Of a DNA stretch of 64,000 bases, positions 56,930 to 64,000 are shown piece by piece. The DNA is from Porphyridium purpureum (taxonomy: Eukaryota > Rhodophyta > Bangiophyceae > Porphyridiales > Porphyridiaceae). The stretch lies in the NCBI GenBank assembly GCA_008690995.1, contig VRMN01000008.1:620001-684000 (forward strand), written 5' to 3'. How positions within the stretch are numbered: the stretch's first letter is position 1; each line of letters opens with the position of its first letter. The notes beneath the pieces are model-generated. The model searched no databases. It was not told the DNA's origin and was given only the letters and a program-made list of their open reading frames with translations. Both the position numbers and the translations under genes were made by a program.

Positions 56930-57943
56930 TTACCAGAGTTGAAGGCTGTGGGTGAGGAGGAGAAAGTTAGTCAGATCCATGGTATCGTCCTTGCTACTTT
57001 GCTCGATAACCCGTATCATCTCCTGCGCCTCCTCCTCGGTGAGCGACATGTTGACGCGCTCCGCGGCGCGTACCAGCTTGGTCGCGTCCAAAAAGCCCTC
57101 TGAGCCCGTGTCAATCATTTCAAATACTTGTCTCATGCGCTCGCGCGCCAATTTCTGTTCCATTTGGAGCGTCATGAGGGTCAGGAATTCTTCGAAATCC
57201 ACGACACCGTCGCCGTCCAGGTCTGCTTGTCCTATAATTCGCCGCAGCTGCGCCTTGCTGGGGTCCAGCCCGAGCGAACGCATCGCAAACTGCAGCTCCT
57301 TCACCGAAATGGAACCGCCTCCGTCTCTGTCGAACAGCCGAAAGGCCTCGCCGATTTCTTCGCGCTGCTTCTCGGTCAGCTTAACTGGCCGATTTCGCGA
57401 CGACCTTGCCGACTCGGATTTACCTGTCACTGCCTGGCTTGCGTGCCTGGAGGGCGGTAACAAATGGCCAGTATCTTCAAAGCCTAATTGTTCCTGGGAT
57501 AGCGCGATGGATGGCAAGTGGGATGGGCCTACATCCCCCTTGGAATCGGTCTCAGTGCCTACCACGACAACTTCCTTTAACGCTGCATTAGGACTGCCGA
57601 CGTTTTCGTCTAGTTCCACACCAGCAGTGGGTGAACGGAGCCTGCCCATTTTCTTCTGGTCACGTGCTTCACGACCGCCACCGCCACCGCCGCCGCCGTC
57701 CGCGGACGTGCCCTCTGCGGCGTCGGCCTCAAGCGCGGCCACTGCAGCGGAATCATTATTCAGCACGGCATCACGTGCACGCGAAGCGTGCGACGAATAG
57801 CCGACGGCACCAAACCTGAGCCTCTCCAGAAAGTTCCCGCCCTTTTCCACCACGCCGCCACGCTTTTTGCCGGAGGCCTCGCTCCAACCCAGGGTGCCGC
57901 GTTCGAGCTCGCTTTGCGCCGCATCCTCGTTTTGCCCGTCCAT
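56930..57943 (-). CDS. Centrin-like EF-hand protein with long N-terminal extension
   Basis: 337 residues from the ATG at 57943. The first about 185 residues are disordered, with a Gly8 run and acidic stretches. From about 188 the centrin/caltractin core begins: KLTEKQREEIGEAFRLFDRD, GGGSISVKELQFAMRSLGLD, QADLDGDGVVDFEEFLTLMT. EF-hands 1 (DRDGGGSISVKE) and 2 (DLDGDGVVDFEE) have their calcium ligands. Hands 3 (DTGSEGFLDATK) and 4 (QSSKDDTMDLTN) are degenerate. Centrins work at microtubule-organising centres, nuclear pores and in DNA repair; red algae lack centrioles, so a pore or repair role is more likely (inference). The usual centrin length is about 170. Confidence 0.83.
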   Translation of the reverse strand: MDGQNEDAAQSELERGTLGWSEASGKKRGGVVEKGGNFLERLRFGAVGYSSHASRARDAVLNNDSAAVAALEADAAEGTSADGGGGGGGGREARDQKKMGRLRSPTAGVELDENVGSPNAALKEVVVVGTETDSKGDVGPSHLPSIALSQEQLGFEDTGHLLPPSRHASQAVTGKSESARSSRNRPVKLTEKQREEIGEAFRLFDRDGGGSISVKELQFAMRSLGLDPSKAQLRRIIGQADLDGDGVVDFEEFLTLMTLQMEQKLARERMRQVFEMIDTGSEGFLDATKLVRAAERVNMSLTEEEAQEMIRVIEQSSKDDTMDLTNFLLLTHSLQLW

Positions 57944-59606
57944 CACGCCGATGTCATTCCGAGGCCACGAGCAGTGTCGCTCAAGATCAGTGACTGCGCT
58001 TCACGCTCAATGTCCTCTCGTGTCAATCACCAAGAAACAAAGATTCGACACCACATCCAGGAGAGAAGACAGAGAAAACCCGACGGAATAAGATTCTACG
58101 AACAGCGCGTGCTGTCGGAATCGCACGGTACAAAATCTCACGCGTCCGGGACACGCCCGAACGGAGTATGCCGCTCAGTGTCGTACTTGCTGGCCTTTTC
58201 TGCGATCCCGCGGATCACATGGCGTGCAAACACCGTTGCGATCGCGTGGCGACGCACGGAACGTCTCGGCGTTGGTCTTGACGCGGCAGAAGCCGTGCGC
58301 GCTTGTGCCCGCCCGCGCTGGATCTCCAGCAGCGGAAAAGTCAGTAATGCCGTCGCAGGGGGAGGTTTCGTGAGCCGAGCTGGTGCTTGACGAGGCACTT
58401 GGCATGCACCTTTGGAGAACAGCTGGCTCACGCCGCGCACCAACCAGTTCCTGGTCAGCCCGTAGGAGCTTGCGTTTAGTACGGGCGGAGGAAGTTCCGC
58501 GACGATGGCCGCGCCTGGTAACGTGCGCTAGCGCGCAGTCGATGGCAGCGGTAGCGAATATGTGATGTCTGCAGCGGTGCTGTTTCAGGAGTCGAATCCA
58601 GATACCTGCGACCGTCGCGTCCTGATCAAGGGGATTCGGGACTTGGGAATGCGAGTGTGGCATGATCTCGCACTGTTCATGCAAATGATCATTCGGAGCT
58701 CTCTGCAGCTGGAGGCCTGCCCCTGTACGTTCCGTATGTGCGAGGGACCCTCACAGCAGAAATTCGCGCGCGAAGTGAGGCTTGATCAGAGGAATTGCGT
58801 GTACGCGTCTGGCTGGTGCATCTGGGACCGTAGAACATCTACGAAGACCTGAATGTTTTTATGCTTGTACGCTCCGCAAATGCGCAGGGAGCCGAATGCT
58901 TTGCTCCGCTTCGATGCCGTCATGCGGTGGAGAAGGACTGACGTTCAATATTGATGCAGCGTCGAGGTGACCAACTTTTGCCTGTGACCACAACATGCCT
59001 TCCAAGCCTGTGCGTCAGATAAAAGGGCAGGCCCACCATCGCTTTCAGACGCGGCTTGCGCTCATGGTGGGCTGGTACGGCTTGAAGCTGGGGCTCGTCA
59101 ATAATGCGCGCGTGCAAAAGACTTACAGCGCCTACGGGACCGCCAAGGCTAACCTAACCGGCGCCAATTTCTCTCGGCATGGCTGCGTGGCCTGCGGTGC
59201 TACTGCCATTAAACGGGACGCCATCGGCGCAAAAAAACACTTCGGAACGGAATTTCCGAGAGCTCCGCACCCCGGTATAGCCATGGGAACAACTGGCTGC
59301 GCATTCGGGGCGATTGTGAAAACTCCACACATTCCACATGTGAGATGCCTCTGAGCACTCGGAAGAGGGGAGCTGTTGGACGAGGGAAAACTAGCCATGT
59401 GTTTACGCAAGGTCTTTCCGCCCTTTGAATCCCATATTGAATACAGGTTTTGAGGGTCTTGAGGTTTTTGCAGGGAGGAATGCGTGACAAATTACCGCGA
59501 CCATCCCGTGGCTTCTATAATACAGCAACATTTCCACGCCCTCCCCCCTTGAGTTGGCCTTACCTCAGTCAAGTCGTCGTGTGAGGCCCCACGTTGATAG
59601 ATCGCC
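57944..59606. other. 1.66 kb gap with weak ORF candidates
   Basis: Between two minus-strand genes. ATG-started frames are: minus 58663-58175 (162 codons, Arg/His/Ser-rich), plus 58565-58852 (95 codons, MSAAVLFQESNPDTCDRRVL) and plus 58995-59354 (119 codons, MPSKPVRQIKGQAHHRFQTR). None shows a family, and they overlap or neighbour one another. One or two may be real small genes. The left end is the promoter of the centrin-like gene. Confidence 0.35.
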
Positions 59607-60050
59607 TTACGACTTGTACTTCGACATGATATTGTCTTCGTCCACGGACGTCTCGCTGCTCGACTCGCTTTCTGATTCGACGCTCTTGTCCTTCTTACTC
59701 TCTCTGTTTTTCTTTTCATGGGCTTTCCTACTTTTCTCTCGGTTCTTACCGTCATGCTCATTGTCTGCCTCCGATTCCTGACCTGAAGAATCAGCCCGAC
59801 TGTGCCTGGTCACAATATTCTCCTCCTTTGTAGAGGTCTCGCTGCCTGTATCACTTTTTGACTCGGCGCTCGTATTCATTTGGCTCTTTTTGTTCTTCTT
59901 TTCAGCAGCTTTCTTACTCTTCTTTCGGCCCTTGCCACCATGGTCTTTGTCTCGCTCGGCTTCTGATTCTGAAGAATCGGCTCGACTGTATTTGTCCATG
60001 ACCTTCTCCTCATGGGCAGGGGTCTCACTGTCCGAAGCGCTCTCGGCGCT
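59607..60050 (-). repeat. About 62-residue repeat, two full copies and one cut short, at the DUF2254 C-terminus
   Basis: Repeats coded at about 60050-59871, 59870-59685 and 59684-59607. Each begins S[AV]ES.SD.., passes through EEN-I-x-x-x-[HY]SRADSS and ends with a basic KK(N)KKS or KKNRESKK segment; the third is cut by the stop codon after SKYKS. DNA similarity is visible but diverged, so the duplication is older than the minisatellites in other genes. Confidence 0.8.
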
Positions 60051-62783
60051 CGTTGAAGTAACAGTGGCAGCTCGTTTATGTGGACTTCTCTTTCTGTCGA
60101 TACTCTCCGCATGCTCATCCCCACTTGACGACTTTGCTGAGGAAGATGCTTGACTTACGGGCTCACTTGAACGCGACGTTCCCCCGGTCCCCTTTTCCTT
60201 CATTCTTATATCTTTGCTCGACGCTTTATGCTCCTGCTCTAGAACAGAAGCTGACGATTCTGCTCTTCTCTCCTGCTCCTTGATGTCTTCAAATGTGATC
60301 CCTGGTCCGTCAAACTCATGAAGCAAAGAAGAATCTGGTGATGCCCGAGACTCAAGCTCCGCGGGTGCGGATGTTGCAGAACTATCCCCACGCCCTTTCG
60401 CGAGTGCGAGCGCTGGCGTAAAAAGATCGCGAACTCGAAATGCTTTGTGCTCATGGTCTTCGCTACCGGGCTTTGACACATCCTGATCTCGCCCGGAAAA
60501 CGATCCGCTTTGAAGCTGCCCCTCACTATGGCGACCTTCTTCCTGCCTTGACACGCTACCGTTTTGCGATTTCTCTCCGTCGCCTCTGCTTCCCTCTCGG
60601 GTATTCTTCAAAGCCACAGCCGGTTCAATCTCTTGCTCTTTGGCTTCGTCCTCGGCCGCAACACCCGCCACATCCTTTTGAGCGCAATCACGACCGGCTT
60701 CAAATTCCTTACTTTTGGCTGCGCCTGACTCCAAAGGATCTGCACCTCGAAGTCTTTCACTTTGACTTCCCTTCTCATCTGTCATGCTTCCTTGCGAGAC
60801 TGCATCATCACATTTTTTCTTACTTTGGCCCTCTTCAGATTCATCCTCGCTTCTGGTCGCATCCTGATCTTCCTTCCGCTGCTGTATATCTTCGAATGTC
60901 GTGGCAGGCCCTTCTGCCTGTTCCTCTTTTTCCTGCTCGCATACTTGTGCAGGTACATCCCCTCCCGAGCGACCGCTTCCTGCAGTAGAGTTCGGGCTTT
61001 GCGTGTCATTCCCATCAAAGTTAGTCTGAGGGTCCTCTTTCACATCACGTGGTGAGTCACCATTGTTGGAAAAGTGATGGTGACTCATCCCACTGTAGCT
61101 TCGGACGATCTGTGTTTTCCCAGAGTGAATCAAAAAGAAAGCATGCTCTGTGGCGTACGTAATTGCTTCAAACTCGGCAGAGTTCTCGCCATGCATCCGC
61201 TTGGCCTCGTTCAGAACGAGACCCAGATGATATTCAATGCGGCGAATGCGTGACGAAAGCCGCATTTTCTTGGCCCCGTGAACAAGTGCGACTTCCTGAT
61301 TGACACGTCGTCCGACGGCACCAAGCATGTACTGGAGTCGTCTCGATACGTACACATCACGTATGCCATAACTCCGTAGTGGATGCGCGACGCTGTCCAG
61401 CAGATTATTGAAAGACGGGCGCGGAATCGCAACAAGGACTCGGAATCCGTCTTGTGGTGCGCGAATGATCCTTGGATCACATCGCCGGGCCGCAATCTCA
61501 GAGAAAAGCCTCTCGTGCCGGTCCAAAGCTTCCGACGCCGTCGTGGGATCACTGATGCCTGATTTCAGCGCCTTTAGGGCCACGTCCGTGATTTGATGTA
61601 GACCAAATTCTACGTCCTGTAGAATAGAGCGATTCGAACCATACTGAAAGCATGCGCGCACGTCCTTCTCCAGCTGCCTGCGATAAGATACACCGAGTGA
61701 CTCCGTGCTTCTGTCAGGAAACCACAACCAAGCCATCAGGGTACCAAATGTTATGTACTCTCCGATGCGTGGTCGTAATCTGACCACGAAGCCCGACGCG
61801 TCTGCCATGCGTGTCAAATACAATTCGCTCACACTTCTCAAATAGCCGCTCTTCTCTGACACGATCTGAAGCGCCCCTGGCGGCACCACGGGGAGCCCGA
61901 TGATTTCGTCCAGTTGGTACGAACCTTGCTTCTCGGATCTTTCAAGATCCTGCTCGAACATGGTCAACTTGTTGAGCGGGTCGTGAATCTGGGGAATCGT
62001 GGCAAGCGTATCGCTGGCCACATTATCCATCAGGACCGAAACGTTCATACTCGTCACGACGTAGTGCAAATAGTATACCAAACCGAGAACAACGGCAACC
62101 ACATGGATCACCATCACATTCACGGCCACAGACGGCACGAAGGGCATTTCGGCATCAGTTTGCGTGCACATGACGCCCGCAAAGGAATACGCGAAAGTGC
62201 CCAAGAAAATGCACAGCACAATTTTAGTGGGTCGCCGGCTCATCAAACCTGTGAGTAATCGCGCGGAGTACGTCACACCGGCCACTTGAAATGCAACAAT
62301 GCACAACGAAAAGACGGTTCCTGTGAGGCCAATGATAAATCCTCCGACGTACGTAAAGATGGAGAGCGCAGCCTCCGGTGTTCCATTGAACCACCATTTG
62401 TACCCATCGCCTGTTTGGATATTACCCTCTCCAACGGACGCGATGAGCGCGCCTGCAATAAAATTGACTGTCATTGAGATGATTGGTAGCGTCCACAGCG
62501 AAGTCTGAAAATACTCCGATGCGCGAATCAACCGCAACGAAACGCGCGCACGCCCCACACTCGCCCGTCGCTGCTTCGTAGAAGCCTTGTCCGTATCAAT
62601 GCGGTCTCGGCGCTGTGCCTGTGCCGAGGCATTCAGCTGCGCATACGAGCCCAGTTCGGACTCAACCTCTCCCTCCGTCAGCGCAGCATTCAAGGGGTTC
62701 ACAGTCCCATACAGCTCGGCGCGAAATCCTGCCTGCCACGTTTCCGTCTTGGCCAGCGTTCGCTTCACGCTTTCGTTCTCCAT
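59607..62783 (-). CDS. DUF2254-family membrane protein with long charged C-terminal tail
   Basis: 1,058 residues from the ATG at 62783 (a GTG at 62876 was ignored). Four membrane helices lie in the first 270 residues (SLWTLPIISMTVNFIAGALI, IFTYVGGFIIGLTGTVFSLC, IVLCIFLGTFAYSFAGVM, VNVMVIHVVAVVLGLVYYLH), followed by DUF2254 marks: GALQIVSEKSGYLRSVSELY, RPRIGEYITFGTLMAW and DVEFGLHQITDVALKALKSG (about 388-407, continuing ISDPTTASEALDRH). DUF2254 is a bacterial inner-membrane family of unknown function, so this copy probably came by transfer. From about 570 a Ser/Glu/Lys-rich tail of nearly 490 residues follows, with two GPxxTFEDI-type motifs and a triple repeat at the end. Bacterial members are about 420-450 long and lack such a tail. 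Confidence 0.85.
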   Translation of the reverse strand: MENESVKRTLAKTETWQAGFRAELYGTVNPLNAALTEGEVESELGSYAQLNASAQAQRRDRIDTDKASTKQRRASVGRARVSLRLIRASEYFQTSLWTLPIISMTVNFIAGALIASVGEGNIQTGDGYKWWFNGTPEAALSIFTYVGGFIIGLTGTVFSLCIVAFQVAGVTYSARLLTGLMSRRPTKIVLCIFLGTFAYSFAGVMCTQTDAEMPFVPSVAVNVMVIHVVAVVLGLVYYLHYVVTSMNVSVLMDNVASDTLATIPQIHDPLNKLTMFEQDLERSEKQGSYQLDEIIGLPVVPPGALQIVSEKSGYLRSVSELYLTRMADASGFVVRLRPRIGEYITFGTLMAWLWFPDRSTESLGVSYRRQLEKDVRACFQYGSNRSILQDVEFGLHQITDVALKALKSGISDPTTASEALDRHERLFSEIAARRCDPRIIRAPQDGFRVLVAIPRPSFNNLLDSVAHPLRSYGIRDVYVSRRLQYMLGAVGRRVNQEVALVHGAKKMRLSSRIRRIEYHLGLVLNEAKRMHGENSAEFEAITYATEHAFFLIHSGKTQIVRSYSGMSHHHFSNNGDSPRDVKEDPQTNFDGNDTQSPNSTAGSGRSGGDVPAQVCEQEKEEQAEGPATTFEDIQQRKEDQDATRSEDESEEGQSKKKCDDAVSQGSMTDEKGSQSERLRGADPLESGAAKSKEFEAGRDCAQKDVAGVAAEDEAKEQEIEPAVALKNTREGSRGDGEKSQNGSVSRQEEGRHSEGQLQSGSFSGRDQDVSKPGSEDHEHKAFRVRDLFTPALALAKGRGDSSATSAPAELESRASPDSSLLHEFDGPGITFEDIKEQERRAESSASVLEQEHKASSKDIRMKEKGTGGTSRSSEPVSQASSSAKSSSGDEHAESIDRKRSPHKRAATVTSTSAESASDSETPAHEEKVMDKYSRADSSESEAERDKDHGGKGRKKSKKAAEKKNKKSQMNTSAESKSDTGSETSTKEENIVTRHSRADSSGQESEADNEHDGKNREKSRKAHEKKNRESKKDKSVESESESSSETSVDEDNIMSKYKS

Positions 62784-63114
62784 CCCGCGCGCCGCTGTCG
62801 AGCGACAGAACGCGCCGACCGCGAACCGACCTCTACGTCGGTACCCGGAGGCCGTCCTCGCGCGGCGTGCGAGCACACGACGCTTCTAGCTCTGATGCCG
62901 GATTCATAATCGATACCTGCGTTGGTCACAGAAACTTCGATTTCGATCACTCACTGGTCCGTCCGCTTTGTCTGGTGGTGGAAATATCGGTATTTTCTAT
63001 TAAAACAGGCCGTTTACAAGTGAAGCATTTTTGAGGTGGTTTCTGCTGCGAACGGCCGCAGTTTGCGGGTGGCCAAGATGTCTGCAACGGGTTGGTAGAG
63101 AATGGAAGTCGTGG

Positions 63115-63363
63115 ATGAGTGAGGAGTCTAGACAAAGCAAACAGGTTGTTGCTGAGCACCTGCACAATGACTGGCTCGCGCCCATCCTTCGGTTTCTCAC
63201 CGTCATTTTATTTATTCCTTCTGGTATTGGAGTTGGACTAAACCCCAGAGAGATGGCTCCAGAATTAACTTGCACAACATTATCGATGCTTTGCCAAGCT
63301 TCTCTCAGGCTAAAAGAGGAATTGGGCAAAGTGGCAACGAGCTACGCGGCCTCTACTTACTGA
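63115..63363 (+). CDS. Candidate small membrane protein, 82 residues
   Basis: An ATG at 63115 opens 82 codons: a polar start (MSEESRQSKQVVAEHLHNDW), one hydrophobic helix (LAPILRFLTVILFIPSGIGV) and an amphipathic C-terminal helix (LCQASLRLKEELGKVATSYA). It has the look of a small organelle-membrane subunit, but I recognise no family. It would be divergent from the DUF2254 gene and precede the edge gene by 266 bp. A spliced minus-strand reading of the same DNA is possible but less economical. Confidence 0.4.
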   Translation: MSEESRQSKQVVAEHLHNDWLAPILRFLTVILFIPSGIGVGLNPREMAPELTCTTLSMLCQASLRLKEELGKVATSYAASTY

Positions 63364-63629
63364 CTGCCGAGTGCAGTCACACTAGTGCAGCGGGAACTGG
63401 CCGACACAGGTCGGCTCGGACCGTGCACCCGCATGACGTGGCTGGCGTCTCCCGAAATCAGCACAACCAGACCGAAGGACGCCTCCTTCCCGTCTTCACG
63501 ACACCTGGCGAAGCCATCGCATGGTCCACGAAAGTGCACCGTTTGGCAAGACGCCTTGCGGAGTCTGAATAATTCCCGCGCAGCCCACACATTTCACGTG
63601 CCGCAGCAGGCGAACAAAGGAGCGGAGCG

Positions 63630-64000
63630 ATGAATCCTGCCCGCCCCGGCGCCGAATCCGGCCCCGAAGGCGTGCAGGTGGCGCGCGCTGCGTACAATGT
63701 CAAGGCGGTGGCTATGAAGCCGCGGGAGTCGCAATCACGGCATGCGGCGGCCAAGCGCGACACGGCATTTGTGTCGCAAGCGTCGTTGCTTGCAGAGGAG
63801 AACAAGTCTGGGCTCGTCACCCGTCAGGAGGTCCGCGAGGTCAAGATTGTCATTGAGCAGGCGCTTGTTCAGGTGATCAGGCCGCATGTCGAGCAAGTGT
63901 GTGCTTTTTTGTCGTCGCCAACGGGTGGCCGCGAACATCGACTGGGTCGCGACGAGCTCGCGATTTCATGGGGCGACGATTCAGATACCTTGTCATTGCC
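63630..64000 (+). CDS. 5' part of an unknown gene running off the window
   Basis: An ATG at 63630 starts a frame that stays open to the last base (123 codons plus two bases): MNPARPGAESGPEGVQVARA, YNVKAVAMKPRESQSRHAAA, LLAEENKSGLVTRQEVREVK, IVIEQALVQVIRPHVEQVCA. The first 45 residues are basic and disordered, after which a helical region starts. Its codon pattern resembles the neighbouring genes. No family can be assigned from this fragment. Confidence 0.6.
   Translation, partial: MNPARPGAESGPEGVQVARAAYNVKAVAMKPRESQSRHAAAKRDTAFVSQASLLAEENKSGLVTRQEVREVKIVIEQALVQVIRPHVEQVCAFLSSPTGGREHRLGRDELAISWGDDSDTLSL

Noticed and set aside
58580-58620. tRNA-like GGAGTCGAATCC segment
   Set aside because: Resembles a T-arm, but no matching acceptor stem or anticodon arm could be folded around it.
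58138-58684. Minus-strand frames upstream of the centrin-like gene as extra N-terminal exons
   Set aside because: No donor/acceptor pair joins them in phase with the ATG at 57943; every tried junction meets a stop or wrong phase.
62947-63434. Three-exon minus-strand gene (105 residues) and an RNase H-like resemblance of its upstream frame
   Set aside because: Splice sites are good, but a single-exon plus-strand ORF covers the same DNA more simply, and no family pattern supports the minus product. The RNase H resemblance lacks the catalytic acids.

Overview
The window looks like nuclear DNA of a photosynthetic eukaryote, most likely a red alga of the Porphyridium type (inference). Genes are compact and nearly all single-exon, including one reading frame of about 3,840 codons, on moderately GC-rich DNA. 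Several products have plastid-type N-termini without an ER signal peptide, with a phenylalanine near the start (MEAFV, MAFT, SSAAFAPH, MVAAFV). That motif is known from red algae and glaucophytes. A plastid GroES-type co-chaperonin, a Tic22-like import factor and a stand-alone Hint ('hog') protein fit the same picture.

Layout. 0.1-8 kb: a small membrane protein, a coiled-coil protein with a C-terminal chromatin-reader-like barrel, a secreted hog protein and, on the minus strand, a Tic22-like protein. 8.7-20.2 kb: a giant BEACH/WD40 protein. 20-27 kb: a rhomboid protease, a five-pass membrane protein, a bZIP factor behind a long 5' region with a TATA box, and an EF-hand protein. 27-30.2 kb: gene-poor, with an octamer satellite and a decayed Tc1/mariner transposon that ends about 120 bp before a PTC7-type phosphatase gene. 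31.7-43 kb: a SET-domain methyltransferase, a plastid ferredoxin-NADP reductase-like enzyme, an enlarged complex I LYR subunit (NDUFA6-like), an intron-containing Pcc1 (KEOPS) gene, an NT-C2/coiled-coil protein, an Nsa1/WDR74-like ribosome biogenesis factor and mitochondrial Pet127. 43-51 kb: a PWWP protein, the splicing factor PHF5A, a probable spliced gene, the SAGA subunit Ada1 and two proteins of unknown function. 51.4-64 kb: an F-box/WD-like protein, a coiled-coil protein, a plastid ABC ATPase, cpn10, a centrin-like protein, a DUF2254 membrane protein with a long charged tail, a small membrane ORF, and a gene that runs off the right edge.

The genes do not form one pathway. They group loosely into plastid and mitochondrial maintenance (Tic22, cpn10, FNR-like, ABC ATPase; NDUFA6, Pet127), chromatin and RNA work (PWWP, Ada1, SET, PHF5A, Nsa1, Pcc1) and calcium signalling or membrane traffic (EF-hand, centrin-like, BEACH, NT-C2). 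Many start codons below were moved to the first in-frame ATG, because the longest open frames begin at non-ATG codons.

The most unusual signal is a family of tandem 8-bp repeats with related units (AACGGCTA, AACTGGTA/AACGGGTA, AACACGGC, AACCGCTT). They occur at four places, each in the 5' flank of genes, and at least two lie between divergently transcribed genes.
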